Shown here: positions 13,701 through 28,700 of the stretch, in pieces
Numbering within the stretch: the stretch's first letter is position 1
Layout: each line of letters starts with the position of its first letter
Source of the DNA: Epiperipatus broadwayi
Taxonomy: Eukaryota; Onychophora; Udeonychophora; Euonychophora; Peripatidae
Direction: 5' to 3'
Length of the DNA: 64,000 nucleotides
Assembly: GCA_028023455.1 (NCBI GenBank)
Contig: JAQFVV010012537.1
Location: forward strand, 310,001-374,000
Notes under the pieces: model-generated
What the model was told of the DNA's origin: nothing
Seen by the model: only the letters and a program-made list of their open reading frames with translations
Databases searched by the model: none
Program-made: the position numbers and the translations under genes

Positions 13701-16700
13701 CTTCGAAAATAGAAAAGTCATTCAATAAACATATGAAAAATTTGAAAGTACTTTTTATAGCTTGGAGTCTTATTGCTAACCAATAAGATTGTATAACAGA
13801 TAATCATCATAATCTGAATACAAAATTTTGCAAAAATAAACTGAAATTCATTCTTATTTATGCTATTTATGAGTAACCTTGGATTATATCCTAAATTATT
13901 TTCTTCATTCAAAAATAATTTCCTAAAAAATTTCTAGGAATAATTCTATTGGAAAGCTGGTTGGCATTACTTGATATTGTGATGCACAATTTCCTTAGTA
14001 CTAGCATATTCAATTAGTGAATATTGTGCCATTATTGGGAAAAAGGGTCTATACTATACTTCTGGATATTAAGATAAATATTACCCCATGAGAAATATTA
14101 CTGATAAATTCCAATCCAATTTTTTGCAATGGCTCTCTGATATATATCGAATTTACTAATAACCCAATATATAGTTTTTCCATCTAAGACTGATTTCAAA
14201 TCAAATTCCCCTTTCTGGATGTTTTATCAAGTATCTACAACCAAAATATTATGGCATAAAAGAGTAGAGAAAAAACTAAAAGATTTAAAGAAAATTTGAG
14301 TTAATATCTTTTAATATAAAGTTAATAAAAATGAAACATATATTTAACAAATTAAGCAATATAAAGCTTAGAAGTTTCTATAATTGAGCACAAAATTACC
14401 TCATATGTGAGAAGTCTGTCTAAATATTGCAGCAATTTCATTCTCTGTTGGCATAGTAATTTCTGTTCAAGAGTCAAACTGAAACAAAATAGGTTAAAAA
14501 TTACATTAATGAATACAAAAATGTTTCTTAAATCAAATTAATATAATTCATCAGTAATAGATTAAAGATAATTATAAGTTTAAAATTAAAAAAAAAATTA
14601 CAATTAATTTTTTTTTTTTTTGATATTATATCAATTTCATAGATAATTAAAATGCTTAAAGTTATTTTAAATTACCTAAACTAAAATAAAAATTATTCAT
14701 CAAAGTTATTTTAGAAAAATCATCTTATTTATTACTTTATAATTATACCAAATAACAGCATTCTATTTGTGAATTCTAGCACACATAAGCCTTAAGCATG
14801 AAAAATGTTTCCAACAAATATAAGCACTTAGATGAAAGTAGTATTAAATGTTGATCCACATAACAATAGTGATCATAAAGATCTATACGACTTGTTCATT
14901 CCATAGCCTTGCTTTTTACATGTTTTGAGGCAAGTTTGTCATAATAGAAACTTAAGGTACATATGGTGAGACCCAGTATCGAGGTTAAAAGTCCATTCGC
15001 ACACATGAAAGCATCTCCACACGAGTGAATCTCTTTTTTGCACTTGGCTGGCATAGATTAATTGTCCAATTTCTTCTCTTCTGATTGGTTCCTATTTCCA
15101 ATTCCACTGATAAGATAATTAATTACTTTATTCATGATACATCCTTAACCGTGGAATTTTATTTCTAATTAATTCCATTGATTTATTTTTAGATTATTGA
15201 GTGGTTACTAATGACTGAATCTGGAACTCACAATCATTTAATTATTTTAAGTCTGCATATATATTTATTGAAGGAATTTAATTATTTACCTCTAGAGATT
15301 TAACAAATTACTATTTCACACTATTTAGGAATTAATCTTTTCTGATCTCATTTTACTATTATTTTTTCAGTTTTGCAAATCTTTGAAATACTAGATTATA
15401 ATTTTAATGAGTATATATACTTATATACATACATAACACTTCCTAAGCACTAGTTGCACTATTAATAATTAAACATTGTCAACCATAACAGAGATAATAT
15501 CATTATATTTAAACTGATGTTATTGTAAATATCTAAACTTTATTTATTGGATTGTATATTATTATGGAATGACTGAAACATTACTCCAGTAGCAATACAG
15601 ATATAAACACAACAACATGTGTATAAACCAATAAACATTAAGTGATCACCATTTCTTATGCTTGCTCTAAACTGTTATTAAAAAGGCAAAACTCTCTATA
15701 CATACAGTGCAAGCCAGAGTAATCAATGGATGCCAGATGGGGATTTTATGCACAAGCCTTCTGGCATACATTGATTTCTCTGGCTTAAAATGAGTGACAA
15801 TATGTATAGAGAGTTTTGCCTGTTTTAACATGTGTATAACTTCAAGACTTGCTAGTGAAGCAATTTAAGAATAGAATTTTGATGGATATAATCAAGTTTA
15901 TTGTCTTAAAACACTTCAGAGACTTTATTCAGCAATTATGTTTTAATGAGACTGTGGACTTTTTGATTTCCTAAGATAAAGCAATAATGCTACTCAGCTA
16001 ATGCAAAATATTATAATTCTCTAATAATTTAGATTTTAAAAAAAACTAAATTATCTTTTTTTTTTCTCCATTAAAATGAAGGTTTATAGCAATTGCAATG
16101 AAAACTGATGCTAATATTTCTTTAAAATCATATATTTTATTTTCTGCAATAAATTTCTTTTCTGCAAAAAGTTTTCTTATATTAAAATAAAAAAATAATT
16201 TCTTTTAATTCTTACTATTTTATAATAGTATCAAATAGTTTTAATTAATATAGATTAGGATAAATTTAGCAGCAAATATATGAATAAAAATTTTCCTATT
16301 TCAGAATTTCAATTAAAGATTTATATGCCCTATACGACAATTGTAGGGGAAAAAAATTCTTAAAAGTTTGCACGTAAAATTTAATATTCCTAGAATTCTC
16401 TAATCATAATGCCTTTGCCCTAGTGGTGAAGTGAGATATAATATTAAATATTTTTAAAGCTATTTTTTTTTTCTTATTTAGACAACAGCAACAATTTTCA
16501 AATAAATTTTCTCATGTTAAGCACACATACTATGAGCAGTTCAGTTCTTTGAAAAACTGGTAGTCATTCATGGCGATCCAATCAACAAAAGCATAGAATT
16601 TCAGCAGGTAAATAATTATATAGCCCATATTAGAAAATTATTAAGTTTTCTTTTACTTGAGAAGTTAAATAATAATTACATTACGAATTGTCAAACATTG

Positions 16701-19700
16701 CCCTAGGTTTTAATGCAGTGATAATGTAGCAAATTCAGAGTTGAAAACAGTTCTCAACAGAATAACAAAAAAAAAAAGCACATTACGGATTAACTAAATA
16801 AAAATATTAAATGCTTATTTGCCATTAGAGTCCTTAAAGTTTTCCCCATCTACCCATCCATCTTTACTCCCCCCCCTACACTCAATTTTATAATTAAATT
16901 ATCATTGATTATATAAAAATAATTTTTAAATTAAATTATGCATCTCAATAAAATAATAATTTGCTATCATATGAAGAAAAATAAAACACAAACAATTTCT
17001 AAAAATTTAAAGTAGTAAAAAACTTCATACGTGGAAAAATTAATTTGTTTTATTAATTGTATTTGCTGTTTTTTCTTCTGATCCTCTAACTGTTCCAGTT
17101 CAAATTCACTGATATCCAAATAATCAACATCACCCATAAATTGATCAGGAGGACAGTAGATAAACCTGTAAAAAAAAATGTCACCATCAGAAATTCTATA
17201 TTTGCTTTAAAAAAAAAGTATGGTGAGAAATAAAAACAATCAGAAATATCAGTCAATTCATAAATGTTTGTGATGGAGTTAGTATATGAAAGATGGTGGT
17301 ACTGAATTTATCTTTAAACAAAACCACCAAAACATAATAGCTTATTCATTATCTTTTGAATTAATTATGTCTTTACTCTTTGTCAAAATTAATAAATTCT
17401 TATGACATGAAATAGTTTATATATAACTAATCTAAAAAAAAGACAATAAATAAATACTACATGTGTTTATATATAAGTAACTTGACACAATCACCATTTC
17501 TTATGCTTGCTCAAGCTGTTAAAACAGGCAAAACTCTCTATACAATAGTACAACTCAGTGCAAACCAGAGTAATCAATGGATGCAAGAAGGTTTGTGCAT
17601 AAAATCCCTATCTAATGCTTATTCAACCAATATCCCCAGTCTAGTTTCTAGCTTGTGGCCTTCATCAGTGAGGAATCTTGAATCTGAAAGCACTACACAT
17701 AGATCTTAGGATCTAATGCAACCTTCCAGCAGCCACCTTTTATCTCTACTTAACAAAACTATGAGTCTAAAATTGAAAACACAATATTTTCATAGTCATA
17801 TAGGTATGAACTTATTTCAGTATCCATACATTTTGATGTCTTTGGTTCTTTAATTACCATAGTCACCTCTATCCTATTGGGCAGGATTGGTATTAAATCA
17901 CTAAACACCACATGATCACCATTTCTTATGCTTGCTCAAGCTGTTAAAACAGGCAAAACTCTCCATACAGTAGTACTATTCAGTGCAAGCCAGAGTAATT
18001 AATGGATGCGAGGTTTGTGCATAAAATCTCTATCTAGTGCCTACTCATCCAATATCCCCAGACCTATATGATTATATAAGCTAATGAGCCTGGATTGAAA
18101 ATATTATTGTGTTTTTAATTTTAGATTCACAGTTTTGTAGTTAAGTAGAGATAAAAGGTGGCTGCTGGAAAGTTGCATTAGATCCTAAGATTTAGGTGCA
18201 GTGCTCTCAGATCTAAGGCTCCTCACTGATAAAATCCAGAAGCTACAAACTAGTTTGGAGATATTGGATGAGTAGGCATAAAATAGGAATTTTATACACA
18301 AACCTTCTTGCATCCATTGATTACTCTGGCTTACACTGAGTGGCACTACTGTATGGAGAATTTTGCCTGTTATAAGTAACTTGGATAGAATTTTGTTTTA
18401 AATTTCACACAATTGAATTACTATTGCAGTATTTTTATTTGTTGATAGATATGCTAAATAAATGCTTGATTCTAAATCTAGAAATTAAATTTTTTATACT
18501 TTTAAACGTTTAACTCCATCTAAATTAAATGTTTTAATCCATTATGAAGTTTATATAAAACATAACATGAATTATATATAGTTAAAATTACTAAATATGA
18601 ATGACTTAAAAAATAGTTTGTAAATAACCGAAGTATTAAAAAAAAACATCTCTTATTTCAGTTAATATAAAGGTAGTGCTAAGCAAAACAGTTTTAACCT
18701 AAATTAAATTGAAAAAAAAAATGTGGAAACATATATATATATCAGGATAAAATAATAATGAGGTTTCACAGAGTGATTTTTTATTAAATTCCAAAAATTT
18801 TATAAATGTGAAAAAAATTATAATTTTAAAAAATACGAGTAATAATTTTATATTGCATTGTTGACCTTTCAATTCAAAATCCTGCTTTGAAAAAATGTCT
18901 AGAAAAAAAAGGAGAAATGATAAGAATTATTACTTTTAGAGAAAGCATATAATAATTTTATATAACAGAGTATACATTGTTATCAAAATAAAATTTTAAG
19001 CGGCAATTAAATATTACTGCATCTTAAAAATAGTTTGAAAGAAAAGCCATTCCTTATTAATGGTTAATTTTTAATGTCAATTTATCCACTACCAAAGAAT
19101 TCAAAACTTCTTTTAGTCAAACCTCCCTTGCTAAACTACTAAAATTTACAAAAGAATTTGTAAATTATAGTTACTGTATTTTGAAATAAAGTTCCTTTAT
19201 TTTAACATAACATTTATTAACAAACATTACATATATGAGGATCTACACCCAGGTTTGAAGTTCCTAAATCATAAAAAATATTTCATATTTTTATTATTAA
19301 ATATAAAACTTCAAAAATAAATACAAATAGCACTAAAATCAGTGCAGTTAGTAGTTTTATTAATTAGTACATATTTTGGACAATATAATTAGTGTTAGTA
19401 TCAAATCACATTTTGTCAGTACAATTTGCTTTTTGTGGTTAATAAAATTTAATTTTTCAATCAGTATAATAATAAATTTGCAGCAGTATTTTTTTAGACA
19501 ATATTTTTTACTGATTAGAAAAATGAAACTAAGTGTCAAAAAGAAAACAAAATATTAACATATGTAAAAGAAACACTATAATATTAAAATAGAAAATGTT
19601 TAATTAATCGATTAAAATAATATTTATTACTAATTTTGGTCTTCCTCTTAATATTTCTCAATGGTAGACACTTGTTTACCTGGTAAGAGTTTGTTTGACA

Positions 19701-22700
19701 AATTTCTTAAAATAAGTTGGGAAAGTACAGTAGCCTTGCGTCCAGTTTTCTGTTTCTTTTGGTACATTCATAATCCAAGTTTTAAATGCTCTATGTTTAA
19801 ATTGATTGAAACATTAGGCTCTTGATTCAGTGGATAAATATATAAAATTGAATTGTCACAAATCACTGATAATGTGTTCATGTTTGTTTTGCCCATAAGT
19901 AACCCTTTGTTTATTGATGCAATTCAATTATTATTTCGACTATTTTCTATGAATTTATTAACAAAAGAGTTCTGGATAGAAGTCTCATAAAATTTCACTT
20001 TTTTCTTTTTGATGATTAAATTAAAAACTCCAATGAATTATTTGTAGGAGAATGGTGTGCAATACATTTGTACCCATTTTATTAACCATTACAGTTCCAT
20101 GTATTCAATAAATTCTGTTGCCTGTTTTGAAGTCATTACTTCTTGAATTACAAAAACAATAATACTTTTTCAAATATTTTTTTTACTTAGGGACAATTGC
20201 TATGTATCAATGTCATTTATTATTTCTTTCTCAAGCTCTTGCCCTAATGATTCACTTTTTTTTTTTATAATACTGTACCAAACACATGCTCAAATGCTTA
20301 TAATTGTGAAACATTTGAACAAATGCATATTGAATTCCATTTGAGGCATTGGATATTAAAAAATATAAATCAATATGCTCATTTATTTTACTTAGGTCAT
20401 CAACAATTTACTGAAAAATAAATTAAAAATCTGCTATTTATTCATTTGAACATACTGCAATGCCAGGTAGAGAGAAGTGATGATCAAAATCTTTAATGCC
20501 AACAATTATAACAAACATATTATCCAATATCAGTTTTTAACTAAATGTTTAATTAAAATTTAAAATGGGAGCATATACGGTCAATGTCGTCACATTCCTC
20601 TGCAACATGTAACTCATTAACATATTGTACTTGATATTATTAACATATTTTTGTTGATAATAATATAAGAAAGTATAATTGTGAACTAGCAAAGAAAACT
20701 ATAGAAAAAAATAAAAGACTCAAGCGTGTAAAACAATATCTTGGTATTGGCAGGTAACTTATTTCTGCAATAAAAAAATTTTTTTTTTTACAATCGCAGT
20801 CAAGCGTTGTTAGCTGAGAGGTCAGCACAGCTGCCTTGCAAGCAAGCAGTTGGTTGCAGACAGTTGTTGCGGGTTTGCCTCCCGGCCGATGCTATGATAT
20901 ATGAGAAAAAAAGATAGAATTATAATTAAAAAAAAAAGATGACATCATAAAATGTGTAGAAGAGTTCTATCAAGAATTATATAGCAATCAAGAACAAAGA
21001 AAAGTATCTCCTACAATTACTATATCTTCTGAATTGCCCAGGATTTTAAATGAATAAGTGAGTTATGCAATTAAATTTATGAAGAAGGGAAAAGCTTCAG
21101 GTAATGACGAAATTATAATCTACAACTTAAAAAAGGTAGGTGAAAAAATAGAATTTTTTTTTGACAAAGTTATATACCAAATGTTTAAATGATAAAGATG
21201 TACCAGAAGATTGGAAGAACGCAGTATCAATATTTAAAAAAGATAGTAAAGAAGATATTTGAAATTATAGATCTGTCAGTCTTTTATCAGTTCTATATAA
21301 AATTTTTACCAAAATAATTACAACTAGTCTACAGCGAATTTTGAATTTTAACCAACTAAAAGAACAAGCTGGATTTAAAAGTGGTTTTAATACAGTGAAT
21401 CATATCCAAGTATGGAGAGAAGTTATAGACCCAGGATATTGTCATATTGTAAAGAATATTTATAAAAATGCAACAACACCAATTAGATTACATAATGATA
21501 CTAATTATTAAGAATTTTAAACTTCTCTCTTAATATTATAATAAATAAAATTAAATGCGTGTGTAGTGCTTGAAAGAGAAGCTATAACGAATGCACAAAT
21601 ATTAAACGCTTAGTGCTTTCAAGGTGCTGTTATAATATGAGGCAACCTGTCTCGAAAGCACTAAGCGTTTAAAATTTGTGCATTCATTATAGATTCTCTT
21701 TCAAGCGCTACACACGCTTTTAATTTTATTTATTATAATGATACTAAAAATAATAATATTGAGATGAATGTACAACAGGGTGACTCCATATCTCCAACAT
21801 TACAGCAGTTTTGCAAGAAGTATTTTGTGGATTAAAATAGAAAGCTAAAGGAATAAAAGTAAATGGAGATTATGTAAGTCATCTAGATTTTGCAGATGAT
21901 ATAGTTTTTGCAAATAATGCTTTAGAGCATTAGGAAATTTTGCTCAAATTATCAGGTAAAAGTAGAATTAAAGGTAAATGTTAAAAAGACTAAAGGATTT
22001 GCTCAAAATAAAAAAATGAAGATTGATAATGATGAGTTAAAAGAAGTTAACAATTACAAATATTTTAATCAGATTATTACTACAGATGGAAACATAAAGG
22101 GTAAAATTAATCACAGAATTAAACTTGGTTGGAGTGCTTTTGGTAGAAATAACTTAATACTAAAAGGAAATACGCCTATGTTTTTGAAAATGTTTTTAAT
22201 AAATGTTACCAGTTCTTATCTATGGATTTGAGACTTGGACATATAACAGTAGAACAATGCAAACTTCAAACAATTCAATAAGTATGGAGACATGTATGTT
22301 AGGAGTAAGAAGAGACTGAAAACTAAACACATTATGAAAGCACAAACAGGTGTTACTGACATCATTGAAAAAAATTAAGAGTCTGAAGTGGAATTGGGTT
22401 GAATATTACTAGAAAGAGATGATAATAGATAAAAAGTTGAAATTTTAAACTGGATTCCAAGAAGCTGTAAAAGAACTAGAAAGAGACTATATGTGAGATA
22501 GCTGGATGAAATAAGAGTATGCTGGAATGATGTGAAGCAGAGGCTAAAGATCGGAGAAGATGGATTAAACTTGGAGATTTTCATCCTGCAGTGGATCAAT
22601 AATAGTTGAAAATGATAATGACATCACAAAAACAAATTCATCATAATTTGGCATTTTATTATAATCTAAGCATCAGAGTTCAAATTCACTAAGACTTACT

Positions 22701-25700
22701 TCAATTAATCGATATGTTTGTTTTCTTAGTTGCAACAAATAATTAGAAAGTTACATTTTATTTTTAAGCTTTTTTTTAGTTTTACTTTTAATTCAAACAG
22801 TTTTTAAAATCTCTTCTTTCATTTGATTTACAAGGCTTAATGTTTGTTGCTGTAAATTTCCATGAAAATGCTCCTCGTTGGCTTGAAACAGTTATGCTTT
22901 CATTTCTTAAAGATAATTCACCGTTACATTATTGGACTTTTCTCTTTATTTTGTTACAGCAATAAGCTTTATCTTCACCTCCGCTCCATATTATTTGCAT
23001 AATTGAGACTCCAAATTTCTTCATTTACTGCTTTCTCTTTACAATTAAATATTGAAACAATTTTCAGTTTGAATAATCTTTCCTTTCTTTGAATTTTGTT
23101 AATTAGTATTTTAATTTATCTCTTCATTAGATATATATTCCTCTATATTTAATATCATTGCAATGAAAAGTTTAATTTTATTTAAAATATTATATTGATA
23201 CATTTATCAATCCATCCAACCAATCCCATAATAGCAGCAGCCTAAATTAGCAGCTTATGTTATTATATACTGATATTTTATTATAAATACTATCTATTTA
23301 AAATAGTTTTTTGTATTAATTAGTGTGATATTGATCACTTACATTATATAATTAAAAATACCGATCATTTATTTTAAAATACTGAATAAAATTTTTTAAA
23401 AACATTAACCCAATAAATAGAAGCCAAAAAAATAAACCATAAGTTTTTGTATTATTGATAAATATGTAATTTGTAATATAATTGCATATGTTCATATTTT
23501 TTCTAAATATTTATTTTCAGCCATTATTAATGCTAGTGTAAACACACATTTAGTAAGGATATAACTGAAATAATAAAAAATATCAAATGCTATTGAAAAA
23601 AAAAATTTCAACACCATATCGAATTGTTAGCAACCGACTTCTAAGAATTAAGTAAGATCTATGAAAAAACTAATTAGTTAATGGACTAATGCTTGTTTTA
23701 ATATGACCTATAATTTTTTATACACATGTCTTTAAAATATTTGGTAGAAATATGAAAGCATGCCAGGATTTTATTCAAACTTAACTATATAGCAAAAAAA
23801 ATCATAATAAACTTATTTATTTATCGATTATTTTTTAAAAATATATACACCTGGGTCTCGTTTTACGCGATAGATAGGTTCCTCAGAAAACACGCGCAAA
23901 TGAAATTGCACAAAAATAGACGTAACTTACATTGAAAAAGGGGGGATGCGGTCTGTGATTTTTCAAAATTCGCAAAAGCAAAGCACCAATGTAAAATTAC
24001 TTTAAAATTCGCGCAAAAAAAAAAAAAAAAAAATAAGGAAATAAAATATGACTAATAAAAAATTTCAAATTTGAAAAAAATTGATACAAGACAAACTTTT
24101 TTTAACTATAATATTTAATTTTATTCAAAATAATATATTTTTATGCATAATTTACGGTACGGTAATTTACATTTCTTTATACACATTTTAATTATTATCA
24201 CTATTTGGCCAAAAACACGTTCGTTTGCAAACTAGTAAAAAATCAAATTCTCATGTGATGTGATGTATTTGGCTTCTCCTTAAACGAAGTCAAGAATATC
24301 TCAGCAATTATTCTCACAAGAGGAAATACAACTAGCGCCAAGTTCACTCTCATGTTGTGTTAATGGTTTTCTGTTGACGACGACGATGATTTTATTAATT
24401 GTTTATGAACTTAGACTTATGATAATAAAAAGACATTTATTCACCACTGCTGGGAAAAATTTAATTAAAACTAACAACTAAAAATTAAATTCTTATTTTT
24501 GTCTTTAATTTTCAATTCCGTTTAAAAATCAAATTTCGTTTTACATCACATTAATTTCAAGTCGCCCGTAAGTAATTTTTAAATTGTTAATTACAATTAA
24601 AAATCAGATTTTAATTTTTAATTGTGCCCACTGCTATTACTGACTTTTTAAAAATAAACTTGTGGACACTAAATGATTAATAATTGATTACGTTCTTTTT
24701 TAAAAAGCAAAAACAGAATGTGATTTAAAATGCAAAATTAACACGCACAATGTTTGAACAAATTTACATTATAATCTTATAAAATTTAATGTGTGTATAC
24801 ATAAAATGTGGAAATCATGATTTTAATTTCATTATTGCATAAAATCTTACTATTATAAAGCACTGAAAATATTGAAATTACTAAGATGAAAGTAGAATTC
24901 CAATAATGTGCTATTACTTTCAATATAACGTAAGTGCGCGAAATTTATTATTTAAAGTAATAGCGCATTATCGGAAGTAGACTTCCGGTGAAACACGAAT
25001 CGCGTAACTTCAAAATCGTGTTAAATAAGTCCGCGTAAAAAGAGACCCAGGTGTATATATAGAATTTCAAAAATAAATTATTTGCAACTATTACATATAT
25101 ATATAATTCTAATATTTATCTATTATAATTGTTCAAATTTTTGAATTACTGTACTATTTTACATTAAAAAATGATAATAATAAACAATCACTTGTAAACG
25201 AATATGACCATTCTACCCCCCCCCCCCAAAAAAAAAAAAACAAGAAAAAAAAGAAAAGAAACATACAAGAAATGACTTTTGCTATGACTATACATACCAA
25301 TCTATGAACCACAAATACATCTACATATAGAAATTAATATTTTACATTGTCTCTTAATTTCTCAGTTGAAAACTTTTTTCTGAAATACTTCAATACCACG
25401 AGCAATTGTAGCTCTTCAATGTATTCTATTCTTTGCCATATTTTATCAATGGAAATAATTGGCACTGAATTTCTTTAGAATGTCTTTTAGATAATCATTA
25501 TAATGTAGATGGGAAGAACATTTCAATTGGTTTTATGATCTGGACAATGTATTTTTAAAATTTTATGAAGCAACCTTAAATGAAACTTTTCTAATGGTTT
25601 TATATTGAGTCGCTAATGAAACAATAAGATTTGCTTTGCAGATCTTCGTTTCACCTTTTCTCACCTCTTTCCTACCCTCATACCTTAGTTTAAACCCAGT

Positions 25701-28700
25701 GTATTGTGGTGTGTCTGCAATGCGCGTATATGCTGAAAATCCCGCCCAATTTTAAACCACAAGTACAACGCTCGTGTTATATATATTTGTAATTTTAATT
25801 CCCAGTATAAATAAATATTGTAAATTATGTGTATGTACACGTAAAAGATATTTGTTTCAAAAGTAGGTTATATGGGTCGTAATTGCACACACACTGTGAT
25901 ATATTTATTTTAAAACTTATGTTAAAATAATAAATTATTGTTTAAAATCATTCTGTTTAAATCTATTTATAAAAGATATTACATTCGTAATATCTGTTTT
26001 GATTTAAAATAAAATTATATTCGTCCCATAAATAGATTTAAACATTGAAAATTAAAAGTAAAATAATTTTGTTTTTAGATTTTAAAATCACACCACATAT
26101 TTTCTGTTTAAAATAAATGAGGGTGGTAAGAAACAATAGCTTAATTAAAATGTTCTAGGAGCTTATCTAGAAATACAGCAGATGTCCACTTAAGGTAGTT
26201 TTTTTTAATTAGCAAAAGTTTTTTTTAATAAATCAAAGTTTTAGTCCGAATGTCTACAGAATAATTAACAATAGAAATTTAATTAAAATTTTGTAGAATT
26301 CCTTTGGACATTCGGATGGATTTTATTGCAACTTAATAAGATAGCAAATTTTGATATTTTGTAACGCTCCAGAGCAGTTCTTTTGTATAATTATACTATA
26401 TATAGAAGGGTTTTCTTTTGTTTGTCATTCCAGCATTCTAACGTTTCTGAGATTCGAATTGTATGTTGAGTTTTGTACATGCTGAGCTTTCTACATTCTT
26501 GATTCTGAGATTCTAATTGTTGCTGAGCTTTCTGAGACTTTGATGTTCTAATTGCTAGTTACCTGCAAACTTAAATATTTGAAGCCGAGTTTTTGTCTTC
26601 AAATAGATTTACCGTGTTTTAAAATATTGCTTTAAATCTCTCTGAAGCACCCGGTCTTTAAAATTGCAATCTTCAAAATGACGGAGTATGGCCGGCAAGA
26701 AGGCTATTTTCCCCTCGGAAATGGCCGGCCACTGCTCCATACCATCTGACGCCGTCACATAGGAAACCCTAAAACTGCTACCACTGCTAAAATGTGAACT
26801 ATAACCAGAGTTTGCTGCCAAGTCTTATGAACGCTGCCAACAATCAATTTGGAAAAGTATCTACCTGAAACTACCTGCAAATGCTTCTAATGAGGTAACC
26901 CCAAAAATTAACCTAAGAGCTCTTGTGATCATTTCTTCTAATCAATAAGCTATAGCTAATTAAATTGTTTCCTCTTTAAAATGCTGTAATGTAATTAGTA
27001 TTTCTCTCTCTCTCTATCCTTGGGTTAATATTTTATATTTATTAATCTGTTTCTTTTTCTTTTATTATGATAATGTGCCAGAATAGCCTTTGACCGAGCG
27101 AATTATTCCCTTTTATTTAAAGCAAGACGCTACCATTAAGGCGTTTTAAATTATAAATTGTTTCCCAGTTTGTTATCTCGTGAATCGCTCATTCGAGGGC
27201 TATTCTACTCTTATTCAATGTATATAATAATTTTATAGTTTAAAATCCACATGTTATTGACTTTAACTTAATATGAGAATATGTGCGAGGTCAATGAGTA
27301 AATATTTAACAAATGCATGATTGTGTAAATAAATTTATGCTTTCTTTTAAAACCCTGCAAACATGCATTCTTCCATTTTAAAATGTATATTGTTTTGCTT
27401 TAATTTCAAAGCTTGTAATTTGAGGTCGAGGATGGGCAGACTTCCTTTAAATAATTATTTTGACAATTGATTAGGCATTTTCTTAATCTAAATAAATCCA
27501 TTTTTAGTATACTTTATTAGTGCTGCTAGTAAGTGTATTGGGTGTTTTGAGACCGCTTTGCTTCTCCTAAAGGGCTTTAAATGGCTAAGACCGTTTCCCC
27601 TTTCACTTTCTGCGGTTCCCAGTCAGAGTGTGTGCCCAAATGTCACATCTGGGAATGCGATGCAGCTGTCACCCAGTCGCTAAGATTTGGATGAGTCAAG
27701 ACTTTGGCTGTCTGTGACACCACATTCCTACGGATTAATGGCAAGACGCCCTATGTATTTATATCATATATCCATTATATAATTATTTACTTATTTTTTT
27801 ATTTGCAAAGTTCCAGTGGTTTAAACGTATCACACCCTCCATCCTTTACAGAAATTCCTCACTAGCACCACTGACCTCCCAATGTAATTGAATTATTTCC
27901 ATAAATATAAATGCCTTAATCACGTCCCCACTTTATAGCTTAACAAGCATTAGACCATTCTATTCTCGAATTCAAGAAATATTATGTTTAACTTTAATAT
28001 TGCCAAATATTTTATTCAACTATTTCTGATTTACTCAAAGTGCCTCGCATATCTTCACAAACTCTTAGGCACATTATCGTAATATTATATTAGCCAGAGG
28101 TATAGAGAATTCATTAATCAACCTATAAATGTAAATTGTCATTAACATTGTTTTAAATACAATCTTAGTAAACGTCGCTGTCTCCCATATGCAGACAGTA
28201 GGAGTATATTTTGATATTATAATAAATCTTTTAAATCTACTAACTTTTGATTATTTACTTTCTTGATCCATATCACTGTCTCGGTCTATATTTTACACAT
28301 TTCTTTTGTACCACCCAGAGACTTTAGTTAGCAAACCTAAGCTTATATCAGTATAGAGTCTCTTTGTTTCTCCCTGACCACCAGGCACCGGTTAAAAGGT
28401 TATATTATTAGTAGCATCAGATGCGTTATCACGTAGTGGCGCTGTGGAATTTAGACTTTAGATTCGAACCTAGGATATCTAGAAGGCAACCCCTCCTTGA
28501 GTGTTCAGTTTCGTGTTTGAATTCTGCAGTGTGTTAGCCAGATAGACGAATCTGACCATTACACTAGGTTGTCCAAGTTTCACTTTCGTACAATAAATTA
28601 AGTAAAATAACAGTTCTATAGCAGATACTTTAGTTGGAGTAGTTATTTTTCTGTGATGAAATACTCTATTTTTTAATCCGTTAAAAGCTGCAGCAGCATT

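Larger units (their letters stand above)
17485..18372. mobile_element. Composite family A palindromic element with 12-bp target duplication
   Basis: Two family A modules with the same start (ATCACCATTTCTTATGCTTG at about 17490 and 17914), followed by internal parts that are inverse to each other: CAGCAGCCACCTTTTATCTC near 17729 against GAGATAAAAGGTGGCTGCTG near 18149. The word ATAAGTAACTTG flanks the whole at 17473-17484 and 18373-18384. Hammerhead-like cores lie at 17634-17673 (minus) and 18221-18260 (plus). Long duplications and inverted copies are typical of Penelope-like element insertions. Confidence 0.6.

Noticed and set aside
13604-13912. Overlapping open frames on both strands of about 60 codons
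   Set aside because: AT-rich, no motif, no splice partner in phase with NBAS; chance frames in an intron.
25217-25250. C-run followed by A-run as a possible regulatory or G-quadruplex site
   Set aside because: Similar C-runs occur at 2551, 10023 and 42856; more likely ordinary homopolymer slippage.
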